From Candidatus Puniceispirillum sp. (lineage in GTDB: Bacteria; Pseudomonadota; Alphaproteobacteria; Puniceispirillales; Puniceispirillaceae), in NCBI GenBank assembly GCA_018668795.1, contig JABJBD010000051.1, forward strand, positions 1 through 14,368: a DNA stretch of 14,368 nt, in the 5' to 3' direction. A program made the position numbers and the translations under genes. A model generated the notes under the pieces. The model was not told the origin of the DNA. It saw only the letters and a program-made list of their open reading frames with translations, and did no database searches. Shown one piece after another: positions 7,592-14,368 of this stretch. How positions within the stretch are numbered: position 1 is the first letter of the stretch; each line of letters opens with the position of its first letter.

Positions 7592-8463
7592 GTATCCGTG
7601 ATCTTCTGATCGCGCTTCTGGTGCCGCTGACATGGGGGTTTGGTTTTGCCCTAGCCAAAAGCGGGTTAGAGCATTTTCCACCTTTATTGCTGATGGGTAT
7701 GCGCTTTGGAATTGCCGCCCTGATACTGGTCTGGTTTGTGCCGATACCACGAGGTTATCTGGTCAAATTATGTTTCATTGCCCTTGTTTCAGCGACAATA
7801 CAATATGGCCTCACCTTTTCAGGGCTGGCGCGCATGGATGCCACGCCCGCGATTTTGCTGGTGCAAAGTGAGGTGATTTTTGGGGTTATTATCGGCGCTA
7901 TGCTGTTGGGTGAGAAGCCTGATTTACGGCAAATTCTGGGAATTATAATTGCCCTTGCTGGGATCATGATCCTGATTGGTGGTCCGGCGCTGACTGACAA
8001 GATGACGGGTATCGTTCTGGTTCTGTCAGGCTGTTTTACATGGGCATTCGGACAGGTGTTGATTCGTAAGTTTACCGTTGGTCTGTCGGGCTTTCAACTG
8101 ACCGCCTGGGTTGGGGTGATGGCTAGCCCACAAATGTTTCTGGCATCATTTTTTGTCGAAGGTAATCCAGTGCCTTTTCTTGAGGCTGCCCCCCTATCGG
8201 CTTGGGGCACAGTGATCTATCTGGGTGTTGTCATGACCGTGGTTGGCTATTCGGCATGGTATTATGTGCTGGGGCGCTATCCGATGCCTGTTGTGATGCC
8301 GTTGCAGATGCTGTTGCCAGTATCAACAATTCTGGGCGCTATGAGTTTTCTTGGCGAACGCCCCGAACCAATTGTGTTTGCTGGTGGCATTGTTGTTATT
8401 ATTGGCGTTGGTGTGGTGATTATAGAACCTTCGGTCATACGTAAATGGCGTCAAAACCGATAA
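7588..8463 (+). CDS. EamA/DMT-family transporter with TTG start
   Basis: A 291-residue, very hydrophobic protein with about ten transmembrane segments in two EamA repeats, in the inner membrane. The N-terminus SIRDLLIALLVPLTWGFGFA and the block PPLLLMGMRFG near 31-41 match the start of E. coli EamA (O-acetylserine/cysteine exporter). The second repeat begins near FTWAFGQVLIRK. The TTG at 7588 is the only start that keeps the first helix whole, and it overlaps the M20 stop (TTGA), so translation probably depends on coupling. The next in-frame Met (around 7693) would lose the first helix. Substrate is unknown. As the last gene of the run it may move the substrate or a product of the preceding hydrolases, but DMT transporters often sit beside unrelated genes. 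Confidence 0.88.
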   Translation: MSIRDLLIALLVPLTWGFGFALAKSGLEHFPPLLLMGMRFGIAALILVWFVPIPRGYLVKLCFIALVSATIQYGLTFSGLARMDATPAILLVQSEVIFGVIIGAMLLGEKPDLRQILGIIIALAGIMILIGGPALTDKMTGIVLVLSGCFTWAFGQVLIRKFTVGLSGFQLTAWVGVMASPQMFLASFFVEGNPVPFLEAAPLSAWGTVIYLGVVMTVVGYSAWYYVLGRYPMPVVMPLQMLLPVSTILGAMSFLGERPEPIVFAGGIVVIIGVGVVIIEPSVIRKWRQNR

Positions 8464-8617
8464 ATAATTGGCCAGATACCCGCATTAATGACGATGTATG
8501 CATAATCGCTGATGAAATTAAACGGTTATGTACGCTTGTGTTTTTTCCTTTCCGCTTTTAAGTTTCCGCATCAAGATCATTTGCCTTTTGTAATTTGCCA
8601 GTCTGGGACGTTTACAT
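8464..8617. other. Intergenic gap between the EamA gene and rpe
   Basis: This 154-bp AT-rich gap holds no ORF and no convincing terminator hairpin. A T6 run in tgttttttcc near 8540 has no stem before it. It is the longest gap inside the plus-strand series, so it probably separates two transcripts and holds the rpe promoter. I could not find a good -35/-10 pair. Confidence 0.4.
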
Positions 8618-9301
8618 ATGTCGAAAGATATTATCATTGCACCATCAATTCTGGCGTCTGATTTCAGCCGTCTTGGCGACGAGATCAAAGCGGTTGATCA
8701 GGCAGGCGCTGACTGGATACATCTTGATGTCATGGATGGGCATTTTGTGCCGAATTTGACCTTTGGCCCGCCCATCATCAAGGCACTACGCAATATAACT
8801 GACAAGATTTTCGATGCGCATCTTATGGTCTCTAACCCAGATGTTCTGCTGGCTGATTATGCGGCTGCTGGCGCAAATTATATTACAGTTCATGCCGAAG
8901 CCTGTGCGCATCTTGACCGGACATTATCGCATATTCGCGAGCTTGGCTGTAAAGCCGGTGTCGCCTTGAACCCGCATACGCCCGCTAATGTGATTGAACA
9001 TGTCATTGACCGGCTTGATTTGGTTCTGGTGATGACGGTAAATCCGGGCTTTGGCGGGCAGGCTTTCATACCAGCTATGGTGCAAAAGATAGCCAGAATA
9101 AATGACATAATTGATGCGCGTGATATTGTCATAGAGGTTGATGGTGGTATTACTGCCGATACAGTCGGTGCTGTAGTGCAAGCTGGCGCAGACGCAGTTG
9201 TAGCGGGATCGGCTATTTTCAGGGGGGATAACCAAGCATCTTATCGCGATAATATTGCGCGCATAAGAGATGCGGCACGGCAGGTAAACCGTGCTTTATA
9301 A
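8618..9301 (+). CDS. rpe: Ribulose-phosphate 3-epimerase
   Basis: A 227-residue TIM-barrel enzyme of normal length that interconverts ribulose 5-phosphate and xylulose 5-phosphate in the pentose phosphate pathway. Metal and catalytic residues are in place: His35 and Asp37 (HLDVMDGHFVPN), His68 (DAHLMV) and Asp175 (EVDGGI). The flexible-loop and phosphate regions MTVNPGFGGQ (139-148) and AGSAIF (196-201) are conserved, as is SILASDFSRLG at 10-20. ATG 8618 follows TGGGAC about ten bases upstream. The gluthathionyl-hydroquinone reductase-like gene starts 14 bp downstream, so the pair is probably co-transcribed. Sure. Confidence 0.97.
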   Translation: MSKDIIIAPSILASDFSRLGDEIKAVDQAGADWIHLDVMDGHFVPNLTFGPPIIKALRNITDKIFDAHLMVSNPDVLLADYAAAGANYITVHAEACAHLDRTLSHIRELGCKAGVALNPHTPANVIEHVIDRLDLVLVMTVNPGFGGQAFIPAMVQKIARINDIIDARDIVIEVDGGITADTVGAVVQAGADAVVAGSAIFRGDNQASYRDNIARIRDAARQVNRAL

Positions 9302-9315
9302 GAGGTATCCAACAT

Positions 9316-10302
9316 ATGGGATTGCTAGTTGATGGGCATTGGTCATCTGCATGGTATGACACATCTAAGTCTGACGGAAAATTTGTTCGTGATTCGGCGC
9401 GTTTTCGGAACTGGGTAACAGCTGACGGTGCGCCCGGTCCAACAGGTGTCGGCGGCTTTACGCCTGATTCAGGACGTTATCATCTTTATGTATCCTACGC
9501 TTGTCCGTGGGCGCATCGGACATTGATTTTCCGGCATCTGAAAGACCTTGATGAACATATTACGGTTTCGGTCGTGCATCCGCTGATGCTTGAGAATGGC
9601 TGGACATTTGAAACTGATGAATATGGGGCGTCAGGCGATGATGTGCTTGGCAAGTCGTTTCTGCATCAGGTCTATACTGCCAGCGCACCCAAGGCGACAG
9701 GCCGCGTTACCGTGCCTGTTCTATGGGATAAACAGCAAGGCTGTATCGTGTCGAATGAATCATCTGAGATTATCCGGATGTTCAACACAGCCTTTAATGG
9801 ATTGACCGGAAACGATCGTGATTATTTTCCCGAAGATATGCGTGCAGACATCGAAGCGGTGAATGCCGATGTTTATGACAATATCAATAACGGCGTATAT
9901 ATGTCAGGGTTTGCGACAACAGCCCAGGCGTATGAGGAATCTGTAACCAAATTATTCGCGGCACTTGACCGGATGGAAGCCCGCCTAGACAAAAACCGCT
10001 ATTTAATGGGGTCACGATTAACCGAAGCGGATTGGCGGCTTTTTGTAACGCTGATCCGTTTTGATGCTGTCTATGTTGGGCATTTCAAATGCAATATCCG
10101 GCGGATTGCCGATTATCCAGCATTGCATGGATTTACCTGCGAATTGTACCAGATGCCAGAAATTGCCGAAACGGTGGTGATGCCGCATATAAAAGAGCAT
10201 TATTACGCCAGCCACCCAACCGTTAACCCTACCGGCATTGTGCCTGTTGGCCCTGTACTTGATTATACGGTGCCACATGGACGCGACACGCTTTCAGGGT
10301 AA
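9316..10302 (+). CDS. Glutathionyl-hydroquinone reductase-like glutathione S-transferase (YqjG/ECM4 type)
   Basis: A 328-residue Xi-class GST. These enzymes use a catalytic cysteine and glutathione to reduce glutathionyl-hydroquinones. The active-site motif SYACPWAHRTL is at 60-70, with Cys63 as nucleophile. The thioredoxin-like half continues through VPVLWD to the glutathione-gamma-glutamyl contact NESSEI. The helical half contains GSRLTEADWRLF and FDAVYVGHFKCN, both typical of the YqjG/ECM4 group, and the tail has the usual GIVPVGP. Length matches the family. It lies 14 bp after rpe with AAGAGG near 9300-9305 as ribosome binding site, so expression is likely shared. The physiological quinone substrate is unknown here; protection from aromatic or quinone stress is inferred. 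It ends 6 bp from the convergent rhodanese gene. Confidence 0.92.
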   Translation: MGLLVDGHWSSAWYDTSKSDGKFVRDSARFRNWVTADGAPGPTGVGGFTPDSGRYHLYVSYACPWAHRTLIFRHLKDLDEHITVSVVHPLMLENGWTFETDEYGASGDDVLGKSFLHQVYTASAPKATGRVTVPVLWDKQQGCIVSNESSEIIRMFNTAFNGLTGNDRDYFPEDMRADIEAVNADVYDNINNGVYMSGFATTAQAYEESVTKLFAALDRMEARLDKNRYLMGSRLTEADWRLFVTLIRFDAVYVGHFKCNIRRIADYPALHGFTCELYQMPEIAETVVMPHIKEHYYASHPTVNPTGIVPVGPVLDYTVPHGRDTLSG

Positions 10303-10308
10303 CGGTGA

Positions 10309-11298
10309 TTATTCCGAACTGCGAGGTGATGCCCCTAAATGTGCTTCACCACGTTTTTTGGCCAACTGTATCTGTTTCTGGCGTTCAGCAAAGCGGGCAG
10401 TGCGCTCAGGGTCCTGGGTATGCTGGCAATGATGACAACTGATGCCTTCTACATATTCGGGGCGTTGCAGATCATCTTGCGATAGCGGCATGCGGCATCC
10501 GTGGCACATGCCGTAACTGCCCGGATTGAGGTTATGATCTACCGCCACGCGGCCATCAAATACAAAACATTCACCTTGCCATTTGCTGTCGCTTTCGGGG
10601 ATGTCTTCAAGATATTTCAATATCCCACCTTTTAGATGATAGACCTCATCAAAGCCGTAATCCTGCATAAGCGCGCTGGCCTTTTCGCAACGGATGCCCC
10701 CGGTACAATACATGGCAATCTTTTTTGGTTTTGCAGCATTTTGTTGTTTGGCCAAAGTTGCTGCCCATTCGGGAAAGTCGCGAAAGTTTGTGGTCATCGG
10801 ATCCACCGCATTGTCAAACATGCCTATCGCTGTTTCATAGACATTGCGCGTATCGACAACAAGCACGTCAGGATCGCTGATAAGGGCGTTCCAATCTTTT
10901 GGTTCAACATAAGTGCCAGTGCGTTCGGCTGGACTTACTTCTGGATGACCCATCGTTACTATTTCGCGTTTCAGGCGGACTTTCATCCGTAAAAAAGGCT
11001 GTGTTGGGCTGTGAGAAAATTTTAATGACATACCATCAAATCGAGCGTCAGCTTCAAGCCAACCCAAGATGCCGTGCATACCGTTAATGGGGGCGGCGAG
11101 TGTGCCGTTGATACCTTCATCGGCAAGGAGGATCGTGCCAAGCGCTTGATGCGCTGTGCATAAATTTATGATTGTCTGCTGTAGAGCCGCAATGTCTTTC
11201 AGCGTTACAAATTTATACATGGCCGCAACAACATAACCGCGCCCATCAGCGTCGGCACGCAACAGCATCTCGTCCATAGTCTGCTTCATAATCGACAT
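10309..11298 (-). CDS. trhO: TrhO-type rhodanese, tRNA uridine-34 5-hydroxylase (YceA family)
   Basis: A 329-residue protein of the YceA/TrhO family, which makes 5-hydroxyuridine at position 34 of tRNAs, a step toward cmo5U/mo5U. The N-terminal acylphosphatase-like domain covers about 20-120 (FVTLKD; LLADEGINGTLA at 58-69). The rhodanese domain runs from about 135 to 235 with VVDTRNVYE and the active loop YCTGGIRCEKA, where Cys198 is the catalytic cysteine. The C-terminal part has paired cysteines Cys265/Cys268 and Cys288/Cys291, a possible metal site. The start is ATG 11298 because TAGGA (11304-11308) precedes it at good distance; ATG 11325 in the same frame has no such support. It is divergent from pncA and convergent with the GST gene. 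Confidence 0.92.
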   Translation of the reverse strand: MSIMKQTMDEMLLRADADGRGYVVAAMYKFVTLKDIAALQQTIINLCTAHQALGTILLADEGINGTLAAPINGMHGILGWLEADARFDGMSLKFSHSPTQPFLRMKVRLKREIVTMGHPEVSPAERTGTYVEPKDWNALISDPDVLVVDTRNVYETAIGMFDNAVDPMTTNFRDFPEWAATLAKQQNAAKPKKIAMYCTGGIRCEKASALMQDYGFDEVYHLKGGILKYLEDIPESDSKWQGECFVFDGRVAVDHNLNPGSYGMCHGCRMPLSQDDLQRPEYVEGISCHHCQHTQDPERTARFAERQKQIQLAKKRGEAHLGASPRSSE

Positions 11299-11486
11299 GC
11301 CAGTCCTACCGTCACAAAATATCATGCCCTGTTTTTAGGAACTTAGCATTTGCTATGCTGAAATCCAAGATGTTGCGCTGAGGCTGAGCAGAAGATATTC
11401 TAGGATGGTATAGTTTTAAGGTATGTCTGCCAGCGTGCGGGCGATCAAGACAGTCAAATCCATTATATTAAAACAGGAAACAAGTC
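11299..11486. other. Divergent trhO/pncA intergenic region
   Basis: This 188-bp gap must hold promoters for both flanking genes. On the plus strand, TATAGT (11409-11414) and TATATT (11464-11469) resemble -10 boxes, but neither has a good -35. AGGAAA at 11475-11480 is the pncA ribosome binding site. A short inverted repeat AGCAT/ATGCT (11345-11349 and 11355-11359) lies on the trhO side. No ORF or small RNA could be supported. Confidence 0.35.
11304..11308 (-). promoter_or_regulatory. Shine-Dalgarno deciding the trhO start
   Basis: On the minus strand TAGGA lies 5 bases before ATG 11298. This favours that start over the in-frame ATGs at 11325 (upstream) and 11289 (downstream). Confidence 0.55.
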
Positions 11487-12092
11487 ATGCCAGCATTGCA
11501 CGCCCTTATTGTCGTTGATCCGCAAGTCGATTTTTGCCCTGGTGGTGCGTTAGCTGTGGCTAATGGTGACAGTATCATGCCACATATAAATGCGATGATG
11601 CCGTCATTTGACAAGGTTTTCATAACGCAGGACTGGCACCCCGAAGACCATTCAAGCTTTGCCTCGCAACATGAAGGTGCGGTGGCCTATAGCATGATCG
11701 ACATGGCCTATGGATCACAGACCTTATGGCCGGATCATTGTATAGCAGGAAGCGTTGGAGCTGATTTTCATCCTGACCTTAACACTGATTATGCGGCGGC
11801 CATTATCCGCAAAGGTATGAATCCGATGGTCGATTCCTATTCGGCGTTTTTTGAGAATGACCAAACCACGACAACCGGACTTGGTGACTTGTTGCGCGCG
11901 CATGACATTGGATCAGTGACATTGGTCGGTTTGGCGACTGATTTTTGCGTTGCCTGGTCGGCAGCTGATGCGGCAAAGCTTGGGTTTAACGTGACGATTG
12001 ACCTCAAAGCCTGTCGTGCGATTGATCTTAATGGTTCGCTTGATAAGTCGCTTGATGTCATGCGTTCAGTTGGGGTGACGCTGACGCATTAG
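11487..12092 (+). CDS. pncA: Nicotinamidase (PncA family)
   Basis: A 201-residue cysteine hydrolase of the isochorismatase fold that deamidates nicotinamide to nicotinate for NAD salvage. The triad is visible: Asp11 (VVDPQVDFCPGG), Lys109 (IRKGM) and Cys154 (LATDFCV). Metal-binding residues fit Asp49 and His51 with a further nearby His (QDWHPEDHSSF) and the region around His84 (WPDHC). These features separate it from generic isochorismatases. AGGAAA at 11475-11480 supports ATG 11487. It is divergent from trhO and convergent with the FAD monooxygenase, 28 bp away. The monooxygenase family includes nicotinate-derivative hydroxylases, but NAD salvage is the default role. Confidence 0.94.
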   Translation: MPALHALIVVDPQVDFCPGGALAVANGDSIMPHINAMMPSFDKVFITQDWHPEDHSSFASQHEGAVAYSMIDMAYGSQTLWPDHCIAGSVGADFHPDLNTDYAAAIIRKGMNPMVDSYSAFFENDQTTTTGLGDLLRAHDIGSVTLVGLATDFCVAWSAADAAKLGFNVTIDLKACRAIDLNGSLDKSLDVMRSVGVTLTH

Positions 12093-12120
12093 ATGCTGTT
12101 TGCTGTTTGGTGTTAGTTGA

Positions 12121-13260
12121 TTAGTCTGATGCGTGTGGTGCGGTTTTTAATACAGGATCCGCGGCCCATACATCGGCAAGCCAGCTTTGCATCAAACTGT
12201 TGCCGCCAACGTCCAGAACAATATTCCGCAACCGTGCGGCAGGTCCGGATAGACGCATGATAGCGCCGCTAAGTTCAGCTTTACGAGCAATAGGTGTGAC
12301 AGCGGTTGTACGCTGCCGTGCATAGCTGGCAAAGGCTGATTTTATGTCAGCGGTTTCGCAAAGGCATTTATACAGGCAGGCAGCATCCTGTAATGTCTGT
12401 CCGGCACCCTGAGCCAGATGGGGCGGCATGATATGCGCGGCATCACCCGCCAGCACGACATTGCCGCGCCGCCAACATAAAGGGCTGTCAGCACCAGGCA
12501 AAGGTGTTGCCGCCCATGTGATTTCAGGGTCGGCCAGATAGGCAAGAACGGGATGCGGTGCCAATATCTTGTCCTGCCAGTTAGATTTATGGTGCGCATG
12601 GTTGCTTGATATGGTCACAACAACATTGACTTTGGCACCGCCATTGATCGGGTAATGCACTATATGTGTCCCCTGTCCAAGCCATAGATTGCTTTCGGGG
12701 CGTGCAAACATGTCAGGCAGAATATGCGCGTCAATTTCGGCGCGCATAGCCAGTTTTGTTGTTGCTTTTGCAGAATGTGATCCAGTGACATAGCTACGAC
12801 CAAAGCCGCTGGCGCCATCGGCCGCAACAAGACCATCACATGTAAGCAGATCACCAGATGCCATCAATAATGTAACTATGCCGTTCGTGTCGGTCAGGCT
12901 GGCAAGCTTATCATCAATGAAGGTGATTTCGGGCAGACTGACCGCAATATCATGCAAGCTTGTGTGTAAATCATGGCGTCCCAATGACACGTAATGCTGA
13001 TCAAGTTTAAGCCGTGTGATTGTGGCAGCACTTTCAAGCGCGCGTACACATATTACATTAAGTCGCATAGGTAGATTCGCAAGGGCGTTATCAAGCCCCA
13101 AAGTACATAGAGCCTGCCAGCCATTCGGGGCAATCTGGATGCCGCCTTGTAAAGGCTGGTGGCGTTTGCCACCAGTGAGCAAGCTGACCGCATGACCGCT
13201 TTTGGCAATCGCTATTGCAACACTATATCCGGCAATGCCACCGCCGCTGACCGCTATCAT
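12121..13260 (-). CDS. FAD-dependent monooxygenase (PHBH-like group A)
   Basis: A 379-residue group A flavoprotein hydroxylase of normal length, in the family of salicylate hydroxylase, 6-hydroxynicotinate 3-monooxygenase and UbiH. Visible motifs are the dinucleotide fold GGGIAG (6-11), the DG motif VAADGASGFGR (145-155) and the GD motif VVLAGDAAHIMPPHLAQGAG (268-287), which binds FAD ribityl and pyrophosphate. Unusually, the acidic residue that ends the second Rossmann strand is missing: the strand reads VSLLTG with Thr29 where Glu is expected. The start is probably ATG 13260, because GGGGA (13266-13270) lies 5 bases upstream; ATG 13272 and 13266 are in frame. Substrate is unknown. The gene follows the aminotransferase on the same strand but is separated from it by an intrinsic terminator. 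Confidence 0.85.
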   Translation of the reverse strand: MIAVSGGGIAGYSVAIAIAKSGHAVSLLTGGKRHQPLQGGIQIAPNGWQALCTLGLDNALANLPMRLNVICVRALESAATITRLKLDQHYVSLGRHDLHTSLHDIAVSLPEITFIDDKLASLTDTNGIVTLLMASGDLLTCDGLVAADGASGFGRSYVTGSHSAKATTKLAMRAEIDAHILPDMFARPESNLWLGQGTHIVHYPINGGAKVNVVVTISSNHAHHKSNWQDKILAPHPVLAYLADPEITWAATPLPGADSPLCWRRGNVVLAGDAAHIMPPHLAQGAGQTLQDAACLYKCLCETADIKSAFASYARQRTTAVTPIARKAELSGAIMRLSGPAARLRNIVLDVGGNSLMQSWLADVWAADPVLKTAPHASD

Positions 13261-13272
13261 CGTCATCCCCAT

Positions 13273-13304
13273 AAAAAACCGACCACACTATAAAGCGTGG
13301 TCGG
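13273..13304 (-). terminator. Intrinsic terminator after the aminotransferase gene
   Basis: On the minus strand CCGACCAC (13304-13297) pairs perfectly with GTGGTCGG (13286-13279) around a 10-base loop and is followed at once by six T (13278-13273). The stem starts 52 bases after the aminotransferase stop. The T tract ends at the first possible ATG (13272) of the monooxygenase. Confidence 0.85.
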
Positions 13305-13316
13305 CTTGAATGTCTA
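13287..13316 (-). promoter_or_regulatory. Sigma70-like promoter for the monooxygenase, overlapping the terminator
   Basis: On the minus strand TAGACA (13316-13311, 5 of 6 to TTGACA) and TATAGT (13292-13287, 5 of 6 to TATAAT) are 18 bp apart. The -10 box lies in the terminator loop. The predicted transcription start near 13280 gives a leader of about 20 bases before ATG 13260, enough to keep its GGGGA ribosome binding site. Confidence 0.5.
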
Positions 13317-13356
13317 AGGCTAAAAGGCGTAATTAGAAAGTGACTGCGCCTTTGGC

Positions 13357-14368
13357 CTATTTCTTTTCTTCGAGCGCCTGATCAAGTGTCTTGCGGAACT
13401 TATCGACTATCTCGTCAATATGATGCTTCTCGGCAACAAAGGCAGGGGCAACAATCGCATTGTCGCCTGTCCATTTTACATGCAGACCATTCCAGAACAT
13501 TGCCTTTTGCATATTGCCACCACGACGACCAGGGGCACCATCTGAATGAACCTCAATGCCAGCCATCATGCCAATGCCGCGAATATCGGCAACAAGGGGA
13601 TGATCCTGTAATGTCCACATAGCATCGAGGAAATAGTCCTCTAGCGCTGCGGCATTATCAAACAGGCCTTCATCCTGATAGATTTTCTGAGTGGCAATAC
13701 CGGCGGCACAGGCTGCCGGATGCGCCGAATAGGTGTAACCATGGAAAAATTCGATAGCATTGTCTGGTGCTGAGTTGGTGATGGTGTCGTAGATTTCGTC
13801 TGTAACGGCGACGCCGCCCATTGGAATGGCACCATTTGTTAAAGCCTTTGCCATGGTGATGATGTCAGGCTTGACGTTGAATTTCTGGGTCGCAAACGGG
13901 GTGCCCATACGGCCAAAGCCAGTGATGACCTCGTCAAATACCAGAATCAAACCATGCTTGTCGCAGATTTCACGTACCTTTTCGAGATAGCCAACGGGCG
14001 GCACCAAGGTGCCTGTCGATCCGGCGACTGGTTCGATAAAGACAGCAGCTAAAGTGCTGCCACCCAGATTTTCGGCAATGCGCTCAAGGTCCATAGCCAG
14101 CTCGGCACCCGTTTTTGGCTGGCCTTTGCTGAAGCGTTGATCTTCCTGCCATGTATGGCGGATCAGTGAAATATTCGGCAATGTCAGGCCAAAGGTCTCA
14201 CGGTTGCGCACCATACCAGCAAGCGAAACGCCGCCCATATTCACACCATGATAGGCGCGTTCACGGCTGATCAGACGGTTGCGCTGGGCTTCGCCGCGTG
14301 CGCGCTGATAGGCCAGAACAACCTTGATCGCGGTTTCGATTGATTCGGAACCCGAATTGGTAAAGAAA
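13357..14368 (-). CDS. Class III (omega-amino acid:pyruvate) aminotransferase, N-terminus outside window
   Basis: The frame stays open to the right edge, giving 336 C-terminal residues; GTG 14244 and nearby ATGs are internal. The protein is a PLP fold-type I class III aminotransferase. The visible part begins in FFTNSGSESIETAIK, which binds the PLP phosphate. The PLP-ring Asp is in VFDEVITGFGR (codon 13933-13935) and the Schiff-base Lys in TMAKALTNGA (codon 13846-13848). HGYTYSAHPAACAAGIA follows as in the family. RERAYHGVNMGG, SKGQP and IEPVAGSTG recall beta-alanine:pyruvate (omega-amino acid) transaminase. Beta-alanine, GABA, taurine or diamine substrates are all possible, and GABA would fit the ureohydrolase product at a distance. 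The gene ends in its own terminator. Confidence 0.92.
   Translation of the reverse strand, partial: FFTNSGSESIETAIKVVLAYQRARGEAQRNRLISRERAYHGVNMGGVSLAGMVRNRETFGLTLPNISLIRHTWQEDQRFSKGQPKTGAELAMDLERIAENLGGSTLAAVFIEPVAGSTGTLVPPVGYLEKVREICDKHGLILVFDEVITGFGRMGTPFATQKFNVKPDIITMAKALTNGAIPMGGVAVTDEIYDTITNSAPDNAIEFFHGYTYSAHPAACAAGIATQKIYQDEGLFDNAAALEDYFLDAMWTLQDHPLVADIRGIGMMAGIEVHSDGAPGRRGGNMQKAMFWNGLHVKWTGDNAIVAPAFVAEKHHIDEIVDKFRKTLDQALEEKK

Noticed and set aside
11345..11359. Inverted repeat AGCAT/ATGCT between trhO and pncA as an operator
   Set aside because: Arms of 5 bp are too short to separate from chance, so it is mentioned only in the gap entry.
1..14368. Mobile elements, CRISPR, tRNA or rRNA genes
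   Set aside because: No transposase or integrase, no regularly spaced repeats, and no tRNA- or rRNA-like sequence were found.

Overview
The window reads as a chromosomal segment of an alphaproteobacterium, probably marine. GC content is moderate. Several proteins (class III alcohol dehydrogenase, BetA-type dehydrogenase, guanidinobutyrase-like ureohydrolase, omega-amino-acid aminotransferase) resemble alphaproteobacterial versions as I remember them. A SAR116-like organism is possible, but that is inference and no marker gene is present to settle it. There are no rRNA or tRNA genes, insertion sequences, phage genes or CRISPR arrays. Genes are tightly packed with short gaps and several stop/start overlaps.

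Layout. 1-387 (-): N-terminal part of an amidase-signature hydrolase that runs off the left edge, divergent from the next block. 489-8463 (+): a co-directional series of seven genes: BetA-like choline dehydrogenase, glutathione-dependent formaldehyde dehydrogenase (adhC), S-formylglutathione hydrolase (fghA), agmatinase/guanidinobutyrase-like ureohydrolase, M24 hydrolase of the ectoine-hydrolase/creatinase type, M20 ArgE-like deacylase, and an EamA transporter. 8618-10302 (+): ribulose-phosphate 3-epimerase and a glutathionyl-hydroquinone reductase-like GST. 10309-11298 (-): TrhO-type rhodanese, convergent with the GST. 11487-12092 (+): nicotinamidase. 12121-13260 (-): FAD monooxygenase. 13357-14368 (-): omega-amino-acid:pyruvate-type class III aminotransferase, cut by the right edge.

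How the genes may work together. The first part fits catabolism of nitrogenous osmolytes and guanidino compounds. BetA starts choline oxidation. Later demethylation of glycine betaine by enzymes outside the window would release formaldehyde, which AdhC and FghA convert to formate using glutathione. The following ureohydrolase, M24, M20 and EamA genes are closely coupled (overlaps TGATG and TTGA). They look like a dedicated route in which a guanidino, amidine or N-acyl compound is opened, deacylated and stripped of urea. The exact substrate is unknown, and this is the most interesting candidate system here.

Regulatory sequence. The strongest non-coding signals are a perfect 8-bp hairpin with a T6 tract after the aminotransferase that overlaps a sigma70-like promoter for the monooxygenase, a 7-bp-arm palindrome just upstream of the amidase start, a promoter placed so that the betA transcript would be almost leaderless, and a degenerate tandem repeat carrying Shine-Dalgarno-like cores between fghA and the ureohydrolase gene, with a similar copy before the M24 gene.
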